In this document: one piece after another, positions 36,071-44,795 of the stretch
How the letters are laid out: each line of letters starts with the position of its first letter
Position numbering within the stretch: the stretch's first letter is position 1
Source: Gemmatimonadota bacterium
Lineage (GTDB): Bacteria > JBHIER01 > G020348925
DNA length: 60,802 nt
Reading direction: 5' to 3'
NCBI GenBank assembly: GCA_020348925.1
Contig: CP070758.1
Location: 1,074,237-1,135,038 of the forward strand
Notes under the pieces: model-generated
Databases searched by the model: none
What the model saw: the letters and a program-made list of their open reading frames with translations, nothing else
Told to the model about the DNA's origin: nothing
Program-made: the position numbers and the translations under genes

Positions 36071-36460
36071 ATGATGAGCTACTATTTTACAAAGGTTGTA
36101 GATTTGTCTTTCGAGAATGCCGTGTCCAGGGTCACCTCAGAATTGAAAAAGGAGGGCTTTGGCATTCTGACTGAAATTGATGTCAAGGAGACACTGAAAA
36201 AGAAACTGGACGTCGATTTCCGTAAATACAAGATCCTCGGTGCCTGCAATCTTCCTTTTGCCTACAAAGCGCTTCAGGCGGAACGAATGATTGGTACCAT
36301 GCTTCCCTGCAATGTAATTGTTCAGGAAGTTGACGAGGAGAAGGCCGAGGTTTCGGCTGTCGATCCCATCGCTTCCATGCAGGCCATTAGGAATCCGAAT
36401 CTCGGGGAGGTGGCGACGGAAGTCCAGGCCAAGCTAAAGAAAGTAATAGATAGTCTGTAA
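36071..36460 (+). CDS. DUF302 domain protein
   Basis: 129 residues, the typical size. It matches the DUF302 pattern: ENAVSRVTSELKKEGFGILT, then IDVKETLKKKLDVDFRKYKI, LGACNLPFAYKAL, and MLPCNVIVQE. Cytosolic; function unknown, with proposed links to small-molecule or metal binding. AAAGGAG precedes the ATG. It converges with the amidase gene. Confidence 0.9.
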   Translation: MMSYYFTKVVDLSFENAVSRVTSELKKEGFGILTEIDVKETLKKKLDVDFRKYKILGACNLPFAYKALQAERMIGTMLPCNVIVQEVDEEKAEVSAVDPIASMQAIRNPNLGEVATEVQAKLKKVIDSL

Positions 36461-36495
36461 TCTTCAGGTATAAGCATACAATGTATCCACCCATG

Positions 36496-36522
36496 GTAGG
36501 GGTTCAATATATTGAACCCTAC
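36496..36522. terminator. Palindrome between convergent genes
   Basis: GTAGGGGTTCAA-TATA-TTGAACCCTAC with one bulged G. It lies between the DUF302 gene and the amidase gene, so it may serve as a bidirectional terminator, although no clear T-run follows on either strand. Confidence 0.45.
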
Positions 36523-36560
36523 TCTATATCATCCTGCCCATCTCACAATATTTAACTGCC

Positions 36561-37403
36561 TCATTTCGGCTCCCCAGCGAAATAATCCACCACCGCCTGG
36601 TAAAATGCCCGTGTCAGCATCCGCCGATACTCCTCCTCCGCCAGCAGATCCATGTCATGTCTGTCGGTCATGAAGCCAACTTCGACCAACACCGTCGGCA
36701 TCCGCGCCGTCCCCGGTACCCACAGATCGGCACCGTAGATCTCTCCCTTCTTCGTAATGCGCCTGCCATTATAGCTCAATTGAGCAAGGCGGTAGTCTAT
36801 TTTTCGGGCCAGTTCGAGACTTTTGGTAAATTTTTCCGAGGTTCTATCCGGATAACAGCCAGAGGAATCGATCGGCAGCGGTGTATTCCCTTCATGGATT
36901 GAATCGACACCGGTACAGTGAATGATTAACAGGTACCCTGAATCCGCCGGGCTGGAACTCCCGTTGGCGTGGATGTCGATGAGCACATCGGCCTCAGCCT
37001 TGTTTGCCTTTTCGGCTCTCGCCTTTAAATTCCTTTCCCTTCCTTCAGGAGTTGCTTCGATCTCATCGAGCCTCGTCCAGACCGTTTTCCCTCCGGCAGT
37101 CTCAATCAAGCGTTTCAGTTTGCGTCCAATATCCTCGGTGAGAGCATGCTCCGGAACGGCTCCGTTCGGACAGGCAAGAGGATTTCCAGGATAGGTCAGT
37201 CTCTCAGCCCCATTGAAGGAACTGGTCCCCACACCTCCCCCGTTGGTATGGCAGGGCTGGCCAGGCAAGGAGGGTTCGTGGCCGGCTTCGATGGCGATGA
37301 CTCGGCCTTTCAATGGTAGCGTATCATTTTCATGCACAGAGCAGCCGACCAATATGAAAGACCATATTAAGACAGCGAACAGAATAGGTATGTGTCCTCT
37401 CAT
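36561..37403 (-). CDS. N-acetylmuramoyl-L-alanine amidase lipoprotein (Amidase_3)
   Basis: About 280 residues. The ATG at 37403 follows GGAG. A lipobox (FILVGC) indicates a lipoprotein. The Amidase_3 fold is shown by VIAIEAGHEPS (first zinc His), the ALTEDIGRKLKRLIETAG helix, TRLDE, DVLIDIHANGSS (second His) and the late PTVLVEVGFMTDRHD with the catalytic Glu. Such enzymes remove stem peptides from peptidoglycan. A Cys-rich insertion (CHTNGGGVG...ACPNG) near the active site is unusual and could be a specificity loop. Confidence 0.88.
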   Translation of the reverse strand: MRGHIPILFAVLIWSFILVGCSVHENDTLPLKGRVIAIEAGHEPSLPGQPCHTNGGGVGTSSFNGAERLTYPGNPLACPNGAVPEHALTEDIGRKLKRLIETAGGKTVWTRLDEIEATPEGRERNLKARAEKANKAEADVLIDIHANGSSSPADSGYLLIIHCTGVDSIHEGNTPLPIDSSGCYPDRTSEKFTKSLELARKIDYRLAQLSYNGRRITKKGEIYGADLWVPGTARMPTVLVEVGFMTDRHDMDLLAEEEYRRMLTRAFYQAVVDYFAGEPK

Positions 37404-37526
37404 CACACTCCAATAGAATATGAAAAAGGGCGGTATCTCGTATTGCATTGAAGTTGGCAAAGAGACCCGCCCTCTTGATTTGTGTTTTCAAGACCGAATT
37501 TTGTTATGAAGAAGACCTTTGATCTA

Positions 37527-39089
37527 TCAGTCCGGCAACACCTGATGCACCACATCAATAACAGTCCCGTCCACCCACTTGATGGCGGCCACGACCTTGT
37601 CGCCCAGTTTGGGCTTGGCCGGCACCCCGCCACAGATGGTCTCAACCTCTTTCTTGAGATCTTCGATGGAGCGAATTGGCAGACTCGATCCCGAAAGGGC
37701 TTTCATAAGATCTTTCCGCAGTGGATTGATGGCAATACCCCGTTCCGTTACGACCACGTCGATGAGTTCTCCGGGTCCGCAGAGCGTTGTGACCTCATCG
37801 ACGATCACCGGAATCCGGTCACGAAAGGAGGGGATGGGGAGAATGGTGCATTTGGAGAACAGACAGTTCTGCCAGCCGCCGATCCCGTGCAGCAGCTTCC
37901 CGTCGGAATGGGTGACCACATTGGCGTTAAAATTCACGTCCACCTCCGTCGCACCAAGAACAACCACGTCCACCATGGAGGCGAAATTTCCCTTGCCGTG
38001 ATAATTGTAACTCGTGAAGGGGCTCGTGTTCACATGATTGGGATTCTCCCTCATAGACCGCACCCCCTCCAAATCAAATGTCTGGCCATCGAGAATATAG
38101 TCGGTCAATCCCTCCTCAAGCATCTTCACCGTGTACTGGGTGCTTCCCGCCCTGACGAAGCGAGCCTTGACCCCTTCCTCCCTCATCATCTGCTCGAGGA
38201 AGATGGAGAAGGATAAAGCCGTCCCGCCGGCTCCGGCCTGATAGGAAAATCCGTCTTTGAGAATACCTGCCTCTTTGACAAATTTGGCCGTCAGCTCGGC
38301 AATCAGAAGCCGATCCGGACTCTTGGTAATTTTGGTCGTGCCGGATATGATCTTCTCCGGCTCGCCGATCTTGTCCATGACGACGACGAAATCGACATAA
38401 TTGCCCTGAATCTGCCAAGGAACGCAGGGAAATGGGACGAGATTGTCGGTGACGACGATCACCTGATCCGCGTACTGCGAATCGGCCAGGGCGAAACCCA
38501 GAAGCCCACAGGCGGAGGGGCCCCGATCCCCCGTGGCATTGCCGAAGGGATCGGCTGTGGGGGCGGCGATGATGGCGATGTCGATGTGGACCTCTCCGTC
38601 CTGAACAGCCTGATACCGACCCCCGTGTGAACGGAGCACACCCAGGCCTTTCATTTTCCCGTAGCTGCAATACTCGCCCAATGGGCCATTCAGACTCCCC
38701 TCAATGTGGTGAACCACGCCGTTTTCCATGTGATCGATGAGGGGTTTGTGACAGGGAAAGGCCGCGCTCGGAAACCACATGAGATCCTTGATCCCAAGCT
38801 CGGCCGCGGCCTCGAAAACGGCATTGGCCACGAGGTCGCCGTTGCGGAAGTGATGATGGCTGGATATGGTCATTCCGTCCTTCACTCCGGCCTTCTCCAG
38901 AGCCGTCTTGATGTCTTTGACCACCTTGTTTCCGTCCGCAGGATAGCAGGCACAGGAACTTATGGGCGGAGCCGCCTTTCGACCTTCAGGGATATATTGA
39001 GCAACGCCTTTGTACGGGATAGCGGGTTTCCCGTTGATTTCGGTCACAACGGCGCGTCCGGCTGCATTTTCAACAAGTTTCTGTCCCAT
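37527..39089 (-). CDS. citF: Citrate lyase alpha subunit (CitF)
   Basis: 520 residues, full length for CitF. Family blocks: GMTISSHHHFRNGDLVANAV, GVLRSHGGRYQAV, and EVDVNFNANVVTHSDGKLLH. CitF transfers the acetyl-ACP thioester to citrate (citrate:acetyl-ACP transferase). It begins 1 nt after the CitD-CitE stop, so the two are translationally linked. Genes for cofactor synthesis and attachment (citX, citG, citC) are not in the window. Activity toward citramalate or another analogue is possible. Confidence 0.92.
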   Translation of the reverse strand: MGQKLVENAAGRAVVTEINGKPAIPYKGVAQYIPEGRKAAPPISSCACYPADGNKVVKDIKTALEKAGVKDGMTISSHHHFRNGDLVANAVFEAAAELGIKDLMWFPSAAFPCHKPLIDHMENGVVHHIEGSLNGPLGEYCSYGKMKGLGVLRSHGGRYQAVQDGEVHIDIAIIAAPTADPFGNATGDRGPSACGLLGFALADSQYADQVIVVTDNLVPFPCVPWQIQGNYVDFVVVMDKIGEPEKIISGTTKITKSPDRLLIAELTAKFVKEAGILKDGFSYQAGAGGTALSFSIFLEQMMREEGVKARFVRAGSTQYTVKMLEEGLTDYILDGQTFDLEGVRSMRENPNHVNTSPFTSYNYHGKGNFASMVDVVVLGATEVDVNFNANVVTHSDGKLLHGIGGWQNCLFSKCTILPIPSFRDRIPVIVDEVTTLCGPGELIDVVVTERGIAINPLRKDLMKALSGSSLPIRSIEDLKKEVETICGGVPAKPKLGDKVVAAIKWVDGTVIDVVHQVLPD

Positions 39090-39090
39090 A

Positions 39091-40308
39091 TTATTCCTCC
39101 TCTTCCCGCCAATTCTCGGCTAACTTGCCGGTGGCCACGGCGAGCTCGATGGTCTTGAGAGCGCGCTTGACAACCGGAGGATCGATCATCTTGCTCCCCA
39201 AGGAGACAACGCCCAAACCCTGAGCCTGGGCCTCGTCGAAAGCCCGCACGATTCGTTTCGCCTTTGTGATTTCGGTCTCCGCAGGAGCAAAGGCCTCGTT
39301 GACCACGGCTATCTGCCGGGGGTGGATGCACCCTTTGCCGTCAAAGCCGAGGGATTTGGCCTCCAAAACGCTCTGCCGCAGACCCTCCATGTCACCCACA
39401 TCGGAGAAGACGGTGTCGATAGGCTGTACCCCTGCGGCCCGCGCGGCGTTCACCACCTGACTGCGCATCCAAAAGCTCTCGCGCCCCTCCGGAGTTCGCT
39501 GTGTTCCAATATCCGCCGTGTAATCCTCCAGTCCCACAGCCAGAGCCACGACGCTGTCGGAGGCCGTGGCAATCTCGTACGATTTGATCGCCCCCAGAGC
39601 ACTCTCAATAATGGGCATGAGATAGATCGGTTTTGATATTTTGTGCTCTTTGAGGAGGTTTTTCGCTCTTTCGTCCACCTGCACGACCTGATCCACGTTC
39701 TCGCACTTGGGTATGAGGATGACGTGGACATTATGAGGGACGATATACTCGAGATCCTCGAGACCGCGCGGCACCTGATTGATCCGCACCATGCGCTCGG
39801 CCCCGTAAAAGTTGACCTGCCTGAGTCCGTTTCTGACCAGAGTCTGGGCCGCATCCTTGTGAGGGGGAGCAACGCTGTCCTCCAGGTCGAGGATGATCCC
39901 GTCCGGCTTGTGGATGCCCGCATTGATCATAAACTTCGGCTCGTCGCCCGGCAGATAGAGCCGGGAGCGGCGAAATCGGTCCCTCCTCGTATCGTATGTA
40001 CAGAAGGGCTGCATATCGGGAAGGAGTTCTTTTGTCAAATCGGGGCGTACCCGTCTGAGGACGGTCTCGAGGCGGGCCATGAGGGTGAAGGGGAGTGCTC
40101 CATAATCTTCGACCGTCACCTTCGCATGTTCAACGCCCAAATGGTCCAGACCCTTTTGACAGAGTTCCACGAGGGACTCACCATACATCACATCAACTTT
40201 GCTGGTCAGGGACACCTGGATACCGCCCGAATCCGTCAGCTCCAATGACATCCAACAATCCGAGCGAATATCCTTCCCCCTGTTCCCAGCCTCACTCTTC
40301 TTTCCCAT
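39091..40308 (-). CDS. citE: Citrate lyase ACP-beta subunit fusion (CitD-CitE)
   Basis: About 405 residues. The first ~95 are a CitD acyl-carrier domain: IRSDCWMSLELTDSGGIQVS, then VTVEDYGALPFTLMARLE. A Ser in the DIRSDC segment is the likely attachment site of the phosphoribosyl-dephospho-CoA cofactor. The rest is CitE: RRSRLYLPGDEPKFM, GIILDLEDSV, MVRINQVPRG and KGCIHPRQI. CitD and CitE are usually separate genes, so this is a fusion. CitE cleaves the citryl-thioester to oxaloacetate and acetyl-ACP. ATG at 40308 chosen because AGGA lies 9 nt before it. It overlaps the LeuD-like gene. Confidence 0.88.
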   Translation of the reverse strand: MGKKSEAGNRGKDIRSDCWMSLELTDSGGIQVSLTSKVDVMYGESLVELCQKGLDHLGVEHAKVTVEDYGALPFTLMARLETVLRRVRPDLTKELLPDMQPFCTYDTRRDRFRRSRLYLPGDEPKFMINAGIHKPDGIILDLEDSVAPPHKDAAQTLVRNGLRQVNFYGAERMVRINQVPRGLEDLEYIVPHNVHVILIPKCENVDQVVQVDERAKNLLKEHKISKPIYLMPIIESALGAIKSYEIATASDSVVALAVGLEDYTADIGTQRTPEGRESFWMRSQVVNAARAAGVQPIDTVFSDVGDMEGLRQSVLEAKSLGFDGKGCIHPRQIAVVNEAFAPAETEITKAKRIVRAFDEAQAQGLGVVSLGSKMIDPPVVKRALKTIELAVATGKLAENWREEEE

Positions 40309-40798
40309 GTTCACTCTTCCTTTCTTTCAATTTCATCCTCGTGTATGGAAGAAGCCCGCCGGCATCCCGGACGGCCATAATCTCCCGAGGCAGCGGTGGG
40401 AATTGATACGTTCGATCGCCGATGACCAATTCCCCTTCACCTAAATTCAATTGGACCTCCTGCCCCTTCTCATACTCTTTCACTGCTTCAGGGCATTCAA
40501 TAAGCAGAAGCCCCTGGTTGATGGCCGCCCGATAAAAGATGCGGGCGAAGCTCTCGGCCACCACCGCGACAATGCCGACGGCTTTGAGACCAATGACAGG
40601 TTGCTCTCGCGAGCTGCCGCAACCGAAGTTTTTTCCGGCAAAGATGATATCTCCTTCCTTCACATTGTTGGCAAAATCGGGATCAAGATCTTCCAGGAGA
40701 TGCGGCCGAATCTCCTGGGGTGTGCTGCACGTATACGTGTACTTGCCGGGAAAGAGCATGTCGGTGTTGATATCATCCCCGTATTTCCAAACGTTCAT
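40292..40798 (-). CDS. LeuD-like hydro-lyase small subunit
   Basis: 168 residues, the aconitase swivel domain as a separate subunit. GDDINTDMLFPGKYTYTCST and NFGCGSSREQPVIGLKAVGI are the family signatures. Together with the LeuC-like gene upstream it should form a heterodimeric dehydratase. Substrates known for such pairs include isopropylmalate, homoaconitate, citraconate/mesaconate and dimethylmaleate. No leucine-pathway gene neighbours it, while citrate-lyase genes overlap it, so a citrate or citramalate role fits better. GAGAGG precedes the ATG. Confidence 0.88.
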   Translation of the reverse strand: MNVWKYGDDINTDMLFPGKYTYTCSTPQEIRPHLLEDLDPDFANNVKEGDIIFAGKNFGCGSSREQPVIGLKAVGIVAVVAESFARIFYRAAINQGLLLIECPEAVKEYEKGQEVQLNLGEGELVIGDRTYQFPPLPREIMAVRDAGGLLPYTRMKLKERKSEHGKEE

Positions 40799-40841
40799 CG
40801 AGTTGCCTCTCTTAGTGCTTTCCTCAACAGCATTTTCAGTG

Positions 40842-40872
40842 TGTCATTCCGGCCGGAGTGCCGGAATCTCAA
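40842..40872. repeat. Dispersed REP-like palindrome inside the operon
   Basis: TGTCATTCCGG-ccggagtg-CCGGAATCTC sits in the 211-nt gap between the LeuC- and LeuD-like genes. It shares both half-sites with the double element at 60603-60713. Confidence 0.65.
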
Positions 40873-41009
40873 TCGCGTTACATCATATTTGGAGATTGCC
40901 GCATTCGCGGGGGAGTGACGACAAGACGAAGCCATGTGATTGTCGAGCCGGAAAATGCAGGCTTCTCCAAGTTTTCTGGGCGATATGAAAATAAATTCTC
41001 AAGTTCACA

Positions 41010-42269
41010 TCAAATGTCTCTCGGATCCGTAATTCTGCCTGTCAACGCCGACGCCGCCACTGTTGCCGGGCTGGCCAGATAAATTTCCGCCTCCTTACAT
41101 CCCATACGGCCTTTGAAATTACGATTGGCCGTACTCAGACACCGCTCGCCTGGGGCCAGAACCCCCTGATGCGCCCCGAGGCAAGGACCGCAGCCCGGCG
41201 GCAAGAGAATACCACCGGCTGCTACGAGGATTTGAAGAGTACCCTTCTCCAGCGCCGTGTCAAGCTCCGACCGGGAAGCCGGAAGAATGAGCAACCTGAC
41301 CCTGGATGAAATGTGCTTTCCTTCAAGAATACTGGCAGCTGCCTCTAAGTCCGACGCCCGACCGTTGGTACATGTCCCGATGAGGCATTGCTGAATTTCT
41401 GTGGCTTTCAGTTCGCCGGCAGGCTTCACATTATCCACGGTATGAGGGCAGGCGACCTGAGGTTCTAAAGTGGAAAGATCGTACTTCAACTCCTGAACAT
41501 AGGTCGCATCCGGATCGGCCCACAGGGCCTCATACGATCCGGGCTTTACAGCTATTGACGCGAAATAGTCCTCAACAACCTTATCGGCGGGAAACGCTGC
41601 AACTTTCGCGCCCATCTCCACACCCATATTGGACACTGTCAACCGATCGTCCATCGAAAGGTTGGGAAGGTCGCCGTGGAACTCAACGGAGCAATAATTG
41701 GCCCCGTCCGCTCCAATATCACCGATGATGTGAAGTATGAGATCCTTGGCACTGACAGGCGGCTTCAACGCCCCCTTCAGCGTCATCTTGATCGACTGCG
41801 GAACCTTGAACCACGTTTCGCCGGTCAACATCAATGCCGCGGCCTCCGTCCTATCGATGCCGGTGGCAAAGGCCCCCACTGCACCGTAGGTGCAGGTGTG
41901 TGAGTCGCTCCCAACGATGATATTCCCCGGCAGGGCCAGCCCTTTTTCCATCAATACCTGGTGACATATACCAGTACCCACGTCGAAGAAATTACGGATG
42001 CCGAAGCGTTCTACAAATTCCCTGATTGCCTTATGGTTGGTCGCCGTCTTTTCATTCGCTGCCGGAATAACGTGATCGAGGACGATCACCGGCACCTCAT
42101 GACTCGCCACCCCGAACTCATTCAATTCCTCTGAGATTTTGGAAATGATGGGAGCAGTATTGTCATGGGTTAAGAGACGATCGGGCTTTACGGTCACAAT
42201 CTGGCTCGGCTCCACCTTGCTCTGACCAGATTTTGTCGCCAGGATTTTTTCAGCAAATGTCATTCCCAT
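41010..42269 (-). CDS. LeuC-like hydro-lyase large subunit (aconitase family)
   Basis: About 419 residues. The [4Fe-4S] ligands are visible in LIGTCTNGRASDL and CGPCLGAHQGVL, with the active-site region VGSDSHTCTYGAVGAFATGI. The C-terminal MGCKEAEIYLASPATVAASA is typical of the LeuC/homoaconitase/dimethylmaleate hydratase branch. It pairs with the LeuD-like subunit encoded downstream across a repeat. ATG at 42269 chosen (GAGG upstream). The frame from 42284 overlaps the upstream fused dehydratase stop by 4 nt. Confidence 0.9.
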   Translation of the reverse strand: MGMTFAEKILATKSGQSKVEPSQIVTVKPDRLLTHDNTAPIISKISEELNEFGVASHEVPVIVLDHVIPAANEKTATNHKAIREFVERFGIRNFFDVGTGICHQVLMEKGLALPGNIIVGSDSHTCTYGAVGAFATGIDRTEAAALMLTGETWFKVPQSIKMTLKGALKPPVSAKDLILHIIGDIGADGANYCSVEFHGDLPNLSMDDRLTVSNMGVEMGAKVAAFPADKVVEDYFASIAVKPGSYEALWADPDATYVQELKYDLSTLEPQVACPHTVDNVKPAGELKATEIQQCLIGTCTNGRASDLEAAASILEGKHISSRVRLLILPASRSELDTALEKGTLQILVAAGGILLPPGCGPCLGAHQGVLAPGERCLSTANRNFKGRMGCKEAEIYLASPATVAASALTGRITDPRDI

Positions 42270-42280
42270 ACTCTTCACCC

Positions 42281-44104
42281 TCAATTCTTCAGAAGCCCGC
42301 CCCTCTGATAGATTTCCATCTGCGTATCAGAGAAAGGGGTTCCGTTCACACTTTTACCTCCAGAAAGACGCTCGATTTTTCCTGAAACAAGGTCCACCGT
42401 AATTTCCTCGCCGCTCTCAATATCCGTCCGAGTGAGGTCGGCAGCCATAATGGGCATGGCGGCGTTGATGGCATTGCGCTCGTAGATGGCCCCAAAGGAT
42501 TCAGCGATGATAAGTGTAATACCAAGGCTCTTGAAACAATCCACAGCCTGCTGGCGCGAACTGCCTGCGCCGAAATTTTTGCCCGTCACCACAATGTCTC
42601 CGGGTTTCGCCTTTTTTGAAAAATCTTCCCAACCCGGGAGATTATCGAAGGTATATTGACCCATCTGTTCGATATCAGTAATAGTCAGATACCGATTGTG
42701 AAAGATAATATCCGTGTCGATGTTATCCTGGCGGATGATCCACACGCGCCCCTTGATCTCAGTCGGTCTGGCCGGTTTTATTTCGGTCGGCTCGATAGCT
42801 TCCGTAGGCCTCTTCTCCATACCTGCGGTCTCCAGTGGTTGGGTGAAGAAAACCACCTCCTGCGGGATCTGATCTGCAGTGACAATGACACCTGCTACGG
42901 CTGATGCGGCAACTGTCGCAGGCGAGGCCAAATAGACATCACCCTTGCCCTGTTTCCCGGCGAAATTGCGATTCCCCGTGCTGACGGTCACTTCACCCGG
43001 ACCGTTCTGGCCGATCTGTCCGGCAGCGCAGCCGGCGCAGCCCGGATTGCCCACCAGGGCTCCGGCCTCCTTGAAGAGAGTGATCAATCCTTCGTCAAGA
43101 CATCGCATCCAGATGCGGTCGGTCGATGGGACGATTTTCAACACCACTCCCTGAGCCACCTTTCTACCCCTCAATGTCTCTGCAGCGGCCTTCATATCTT
43201 CATAGCGCCCGTTGGTACAGGACCCAATGAAGGCCGAGTCGATCTTGGTACCCTTCACCTCCTGAACTTGAACCACATCCTCAGGGTGACCTGGTCGAGA
43301 AATGAGCGGCTCGAGACTGCTCATGTCAATGTCTACTACTTGAGAATAATAGGCATCCTGGTCTGCATGCACCGGTGTGAATTCAACGTCGGAAGCCCTG
43401 GTGCAGTACGCAACGACCTCATCATTCGGCGGTAAAAAGACAATGATACCGCCCATCTCCGTGGCCATTGAGGCTATTGTGATCCGCCCATCCAGACTCA
43501 TGTCATCAATTACGGGACCATAGACTTCAGCGGAAAATCCCAACAGCCCATTGGCCCCAAAGTGTCGTAAGAGAGCCAAAGTAATATCCTTGGCCGTTAC
43601 TCCCTTGTGGGGTTTCCCTTTAAGTATAACCTTAATTGAAGGAGGTACTTTGAACCAAACTCGTCCGAAAGCAAAGGCTGCGGCAATATCCTGATCACCC
43701 ATCCCCTGTCCGAAGGCACCGATGGCCCCTAAAATGTTGGCATGGGAATCCGTCGAGACCAGGGTCCCCCCGGGGACGAGCAGGCCGTGATCAATGGCGA
43801 TATGAGTTCCAATGCCTCTGTTGATATCGAAGATTTTGATGCCCCGTTTCCTGGCGAAGAGACGGCAGATGTGCTGATTCGTGGCGTACTTCTGGTCGGA
43901 CCCGCCAGGATTGCAGTCGAAGGTGAAAAAAGTCTTGGTCGGATCTTCGATATCGAGATTGTTGTTCTCCAAATTCTTTACGACATTCGCCCCGCCGAAA
44001 TCACGGGCTACACGAACATCGATGGCCACATCCACGATCTGACCCGGCTCGACATCGCAACCGGCATGATTTCCAATAATTTTCTCAAGAATCGTTTTTC
44101 CCAT
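42281..44104 (-). CDS. Fused (large plus small domain) aconitase-family hydratase
   Basis: About 607 residues. The large domain carries STDSHANILGAIGAFGQGMG and the cluster ligands in FIGSCTNGRYEDM and GNPGCAGCAAGQIG. After a Pro/Thr/Lys-rich linker (around residue 450) comes a swivel domain: RVWIIRQDNIDTDIIFHNRY and NFGAGSSRQQAVDCFKSLGI. It is shorter than AcnA and resembles compact archaeal/bacterial 'aconitase X-like' or fused LeuCD enzymes. Its position as first gene of the citrate-lyase operon supports aconitase or a citrate-analogue hydratase. GAGG precedes the ATG at 44104. Confidence 0.88.
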   Translation of the reverse strand: MGKTILEKIIGNHAGCDVEPGQIVDVAIDVRVARDFGGANVVKNLENNNLDIEDPTKTFFTFDCNPGGSDQKYATNQHICRLFARKRGIKIFDINRGIGTHIAIDHGLLVPGGTLVSTDSHANILGAIGAFGQGMGDQDIAAAFAFGRVWFKVPPSIKVILKGKPHKGVTAKDITLALLRHFGANGLLGFSAEVYGPVIDDMSLDGRITIASMATEMGGIIVFLPPNDEVVAYCTRASDVEFTPVHADQDAYYSQVVDIDMSSLEPLISRPGHPEDVVQVQEVKGTKIDSAFIGSCTNGRYEDMKAAAETLRGRKVAQGVVLKIVPSTDRIWMRCLDEGLITLFKEAGALVGNPGCAGCAAGQIGQNGPGEVTVSTGNRNFAGKQGKGDVYLASPATVAASAVAGVIVTADQIPQEVVFFTQPLETAGMEKRPTEAIEPTEIKPARPTEIKGRVWIIRQDNIDTDIIFHNRYLTITDIEQMGQYTFDNLPGWEDFSKKAKPGDIVVTGKNFGAGSSRQQAVDCFKSLGITLIIAESFGAIYERNAINAAMPIMAADLTRTDIESGEEITVDLVSGKIERLSGGKSVNGTPFSDTQMEIYQRGGLLKN

Positions 44105-44185
44105 ATCAAAATCCCTCGCATAAATGTACTGTTGACCGTATTGACTTTGAAAACAAAGTATAAGGCAAAAAAAGTACAGTGTCAA

Positions 44186-44705
44186 TAGTATTGTGCAGAA
44201 AAAATAAAACTCTTTCTGAGCTGGGCGAGAATACTTAAAAGAAGTATGTTAACAAAAGTTCGAAGAGCATAAGTCCCTAAAATATAATAATTACATCCTG
44301 TGCAGCTCTTCTGTACTCTCAAACCATTTCTCTTGCGAAACTCACGTTTTGGGCGAAGATGAAATGTAATGCATTTAGGCAGGATACAATCAGTATTTGG
44401 TTCAAAAAGATTTTATGCATGTCTAAGATATTCTTTCAAGAGTGGCATTTGTATTTTCGATTCTCAAAGATCATGATCGTACTGAGAATCAACTCATTTC
44501 CAACATTTTGTCAAAAATGAATGTTATCCAAGAGAATCGTTACTTTCACTGCAAAAAAGACAGAATTAAACCATAGAAAATCATCCCCCCATCAAATTCA
44601 ATATTACAGATTTAGGGAGAAATGTCCCTGCAATAGACAGTGGTGTTTCAAAATACAATTCCACTTTCTTTATTATAAAAAGACTCTCACCTCGTAATTA
44701 GCTTT
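44186..44705. other. Divergent intergenic region upstream of kinase 1
   Basis: No gene seen. It separates the aconitase/citrate lyase operon (minus) from the kinase array (plus) and must hold promoters for both. TATTAT at 44671-44676 is a weak -10 candidate for kinase 1, at about the same distance from the start as the -10 of kinase 4. Confidence 0.35.
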
Positions 44706-44795
44706 TCCACTTGCTTTTAGACAAGAAACTGAATAGCTTACATAGAGATCTATCTATCGCTGGATTCCTCTTAACAGGAGGTTTATAAGCAAGTT
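44706..44795 (+). promoter_or_regulatory. 90-nt conserved leader, copy 1 (before kinase 1)
   Basis: Aligns without gaps to 57488-57577 before kinase 4, including CTTG...CAAG half-sites, GAATAGCTTAC, AGATCTATCTATCGCT, and AACAGGAGGTTTATAAGCAAG with the ribosome site. Conservation beyond the Shine-Dalgarno suggests a shared regulatory site, or a recent duplication. Confidence 0.65.

Noticed and set aside
38116-38670. Minus-strand frame of 184 codons inside citF
   Set aside because: Out-of-frame Arg/Gly/Ser-rich translation of citF coding sequence.
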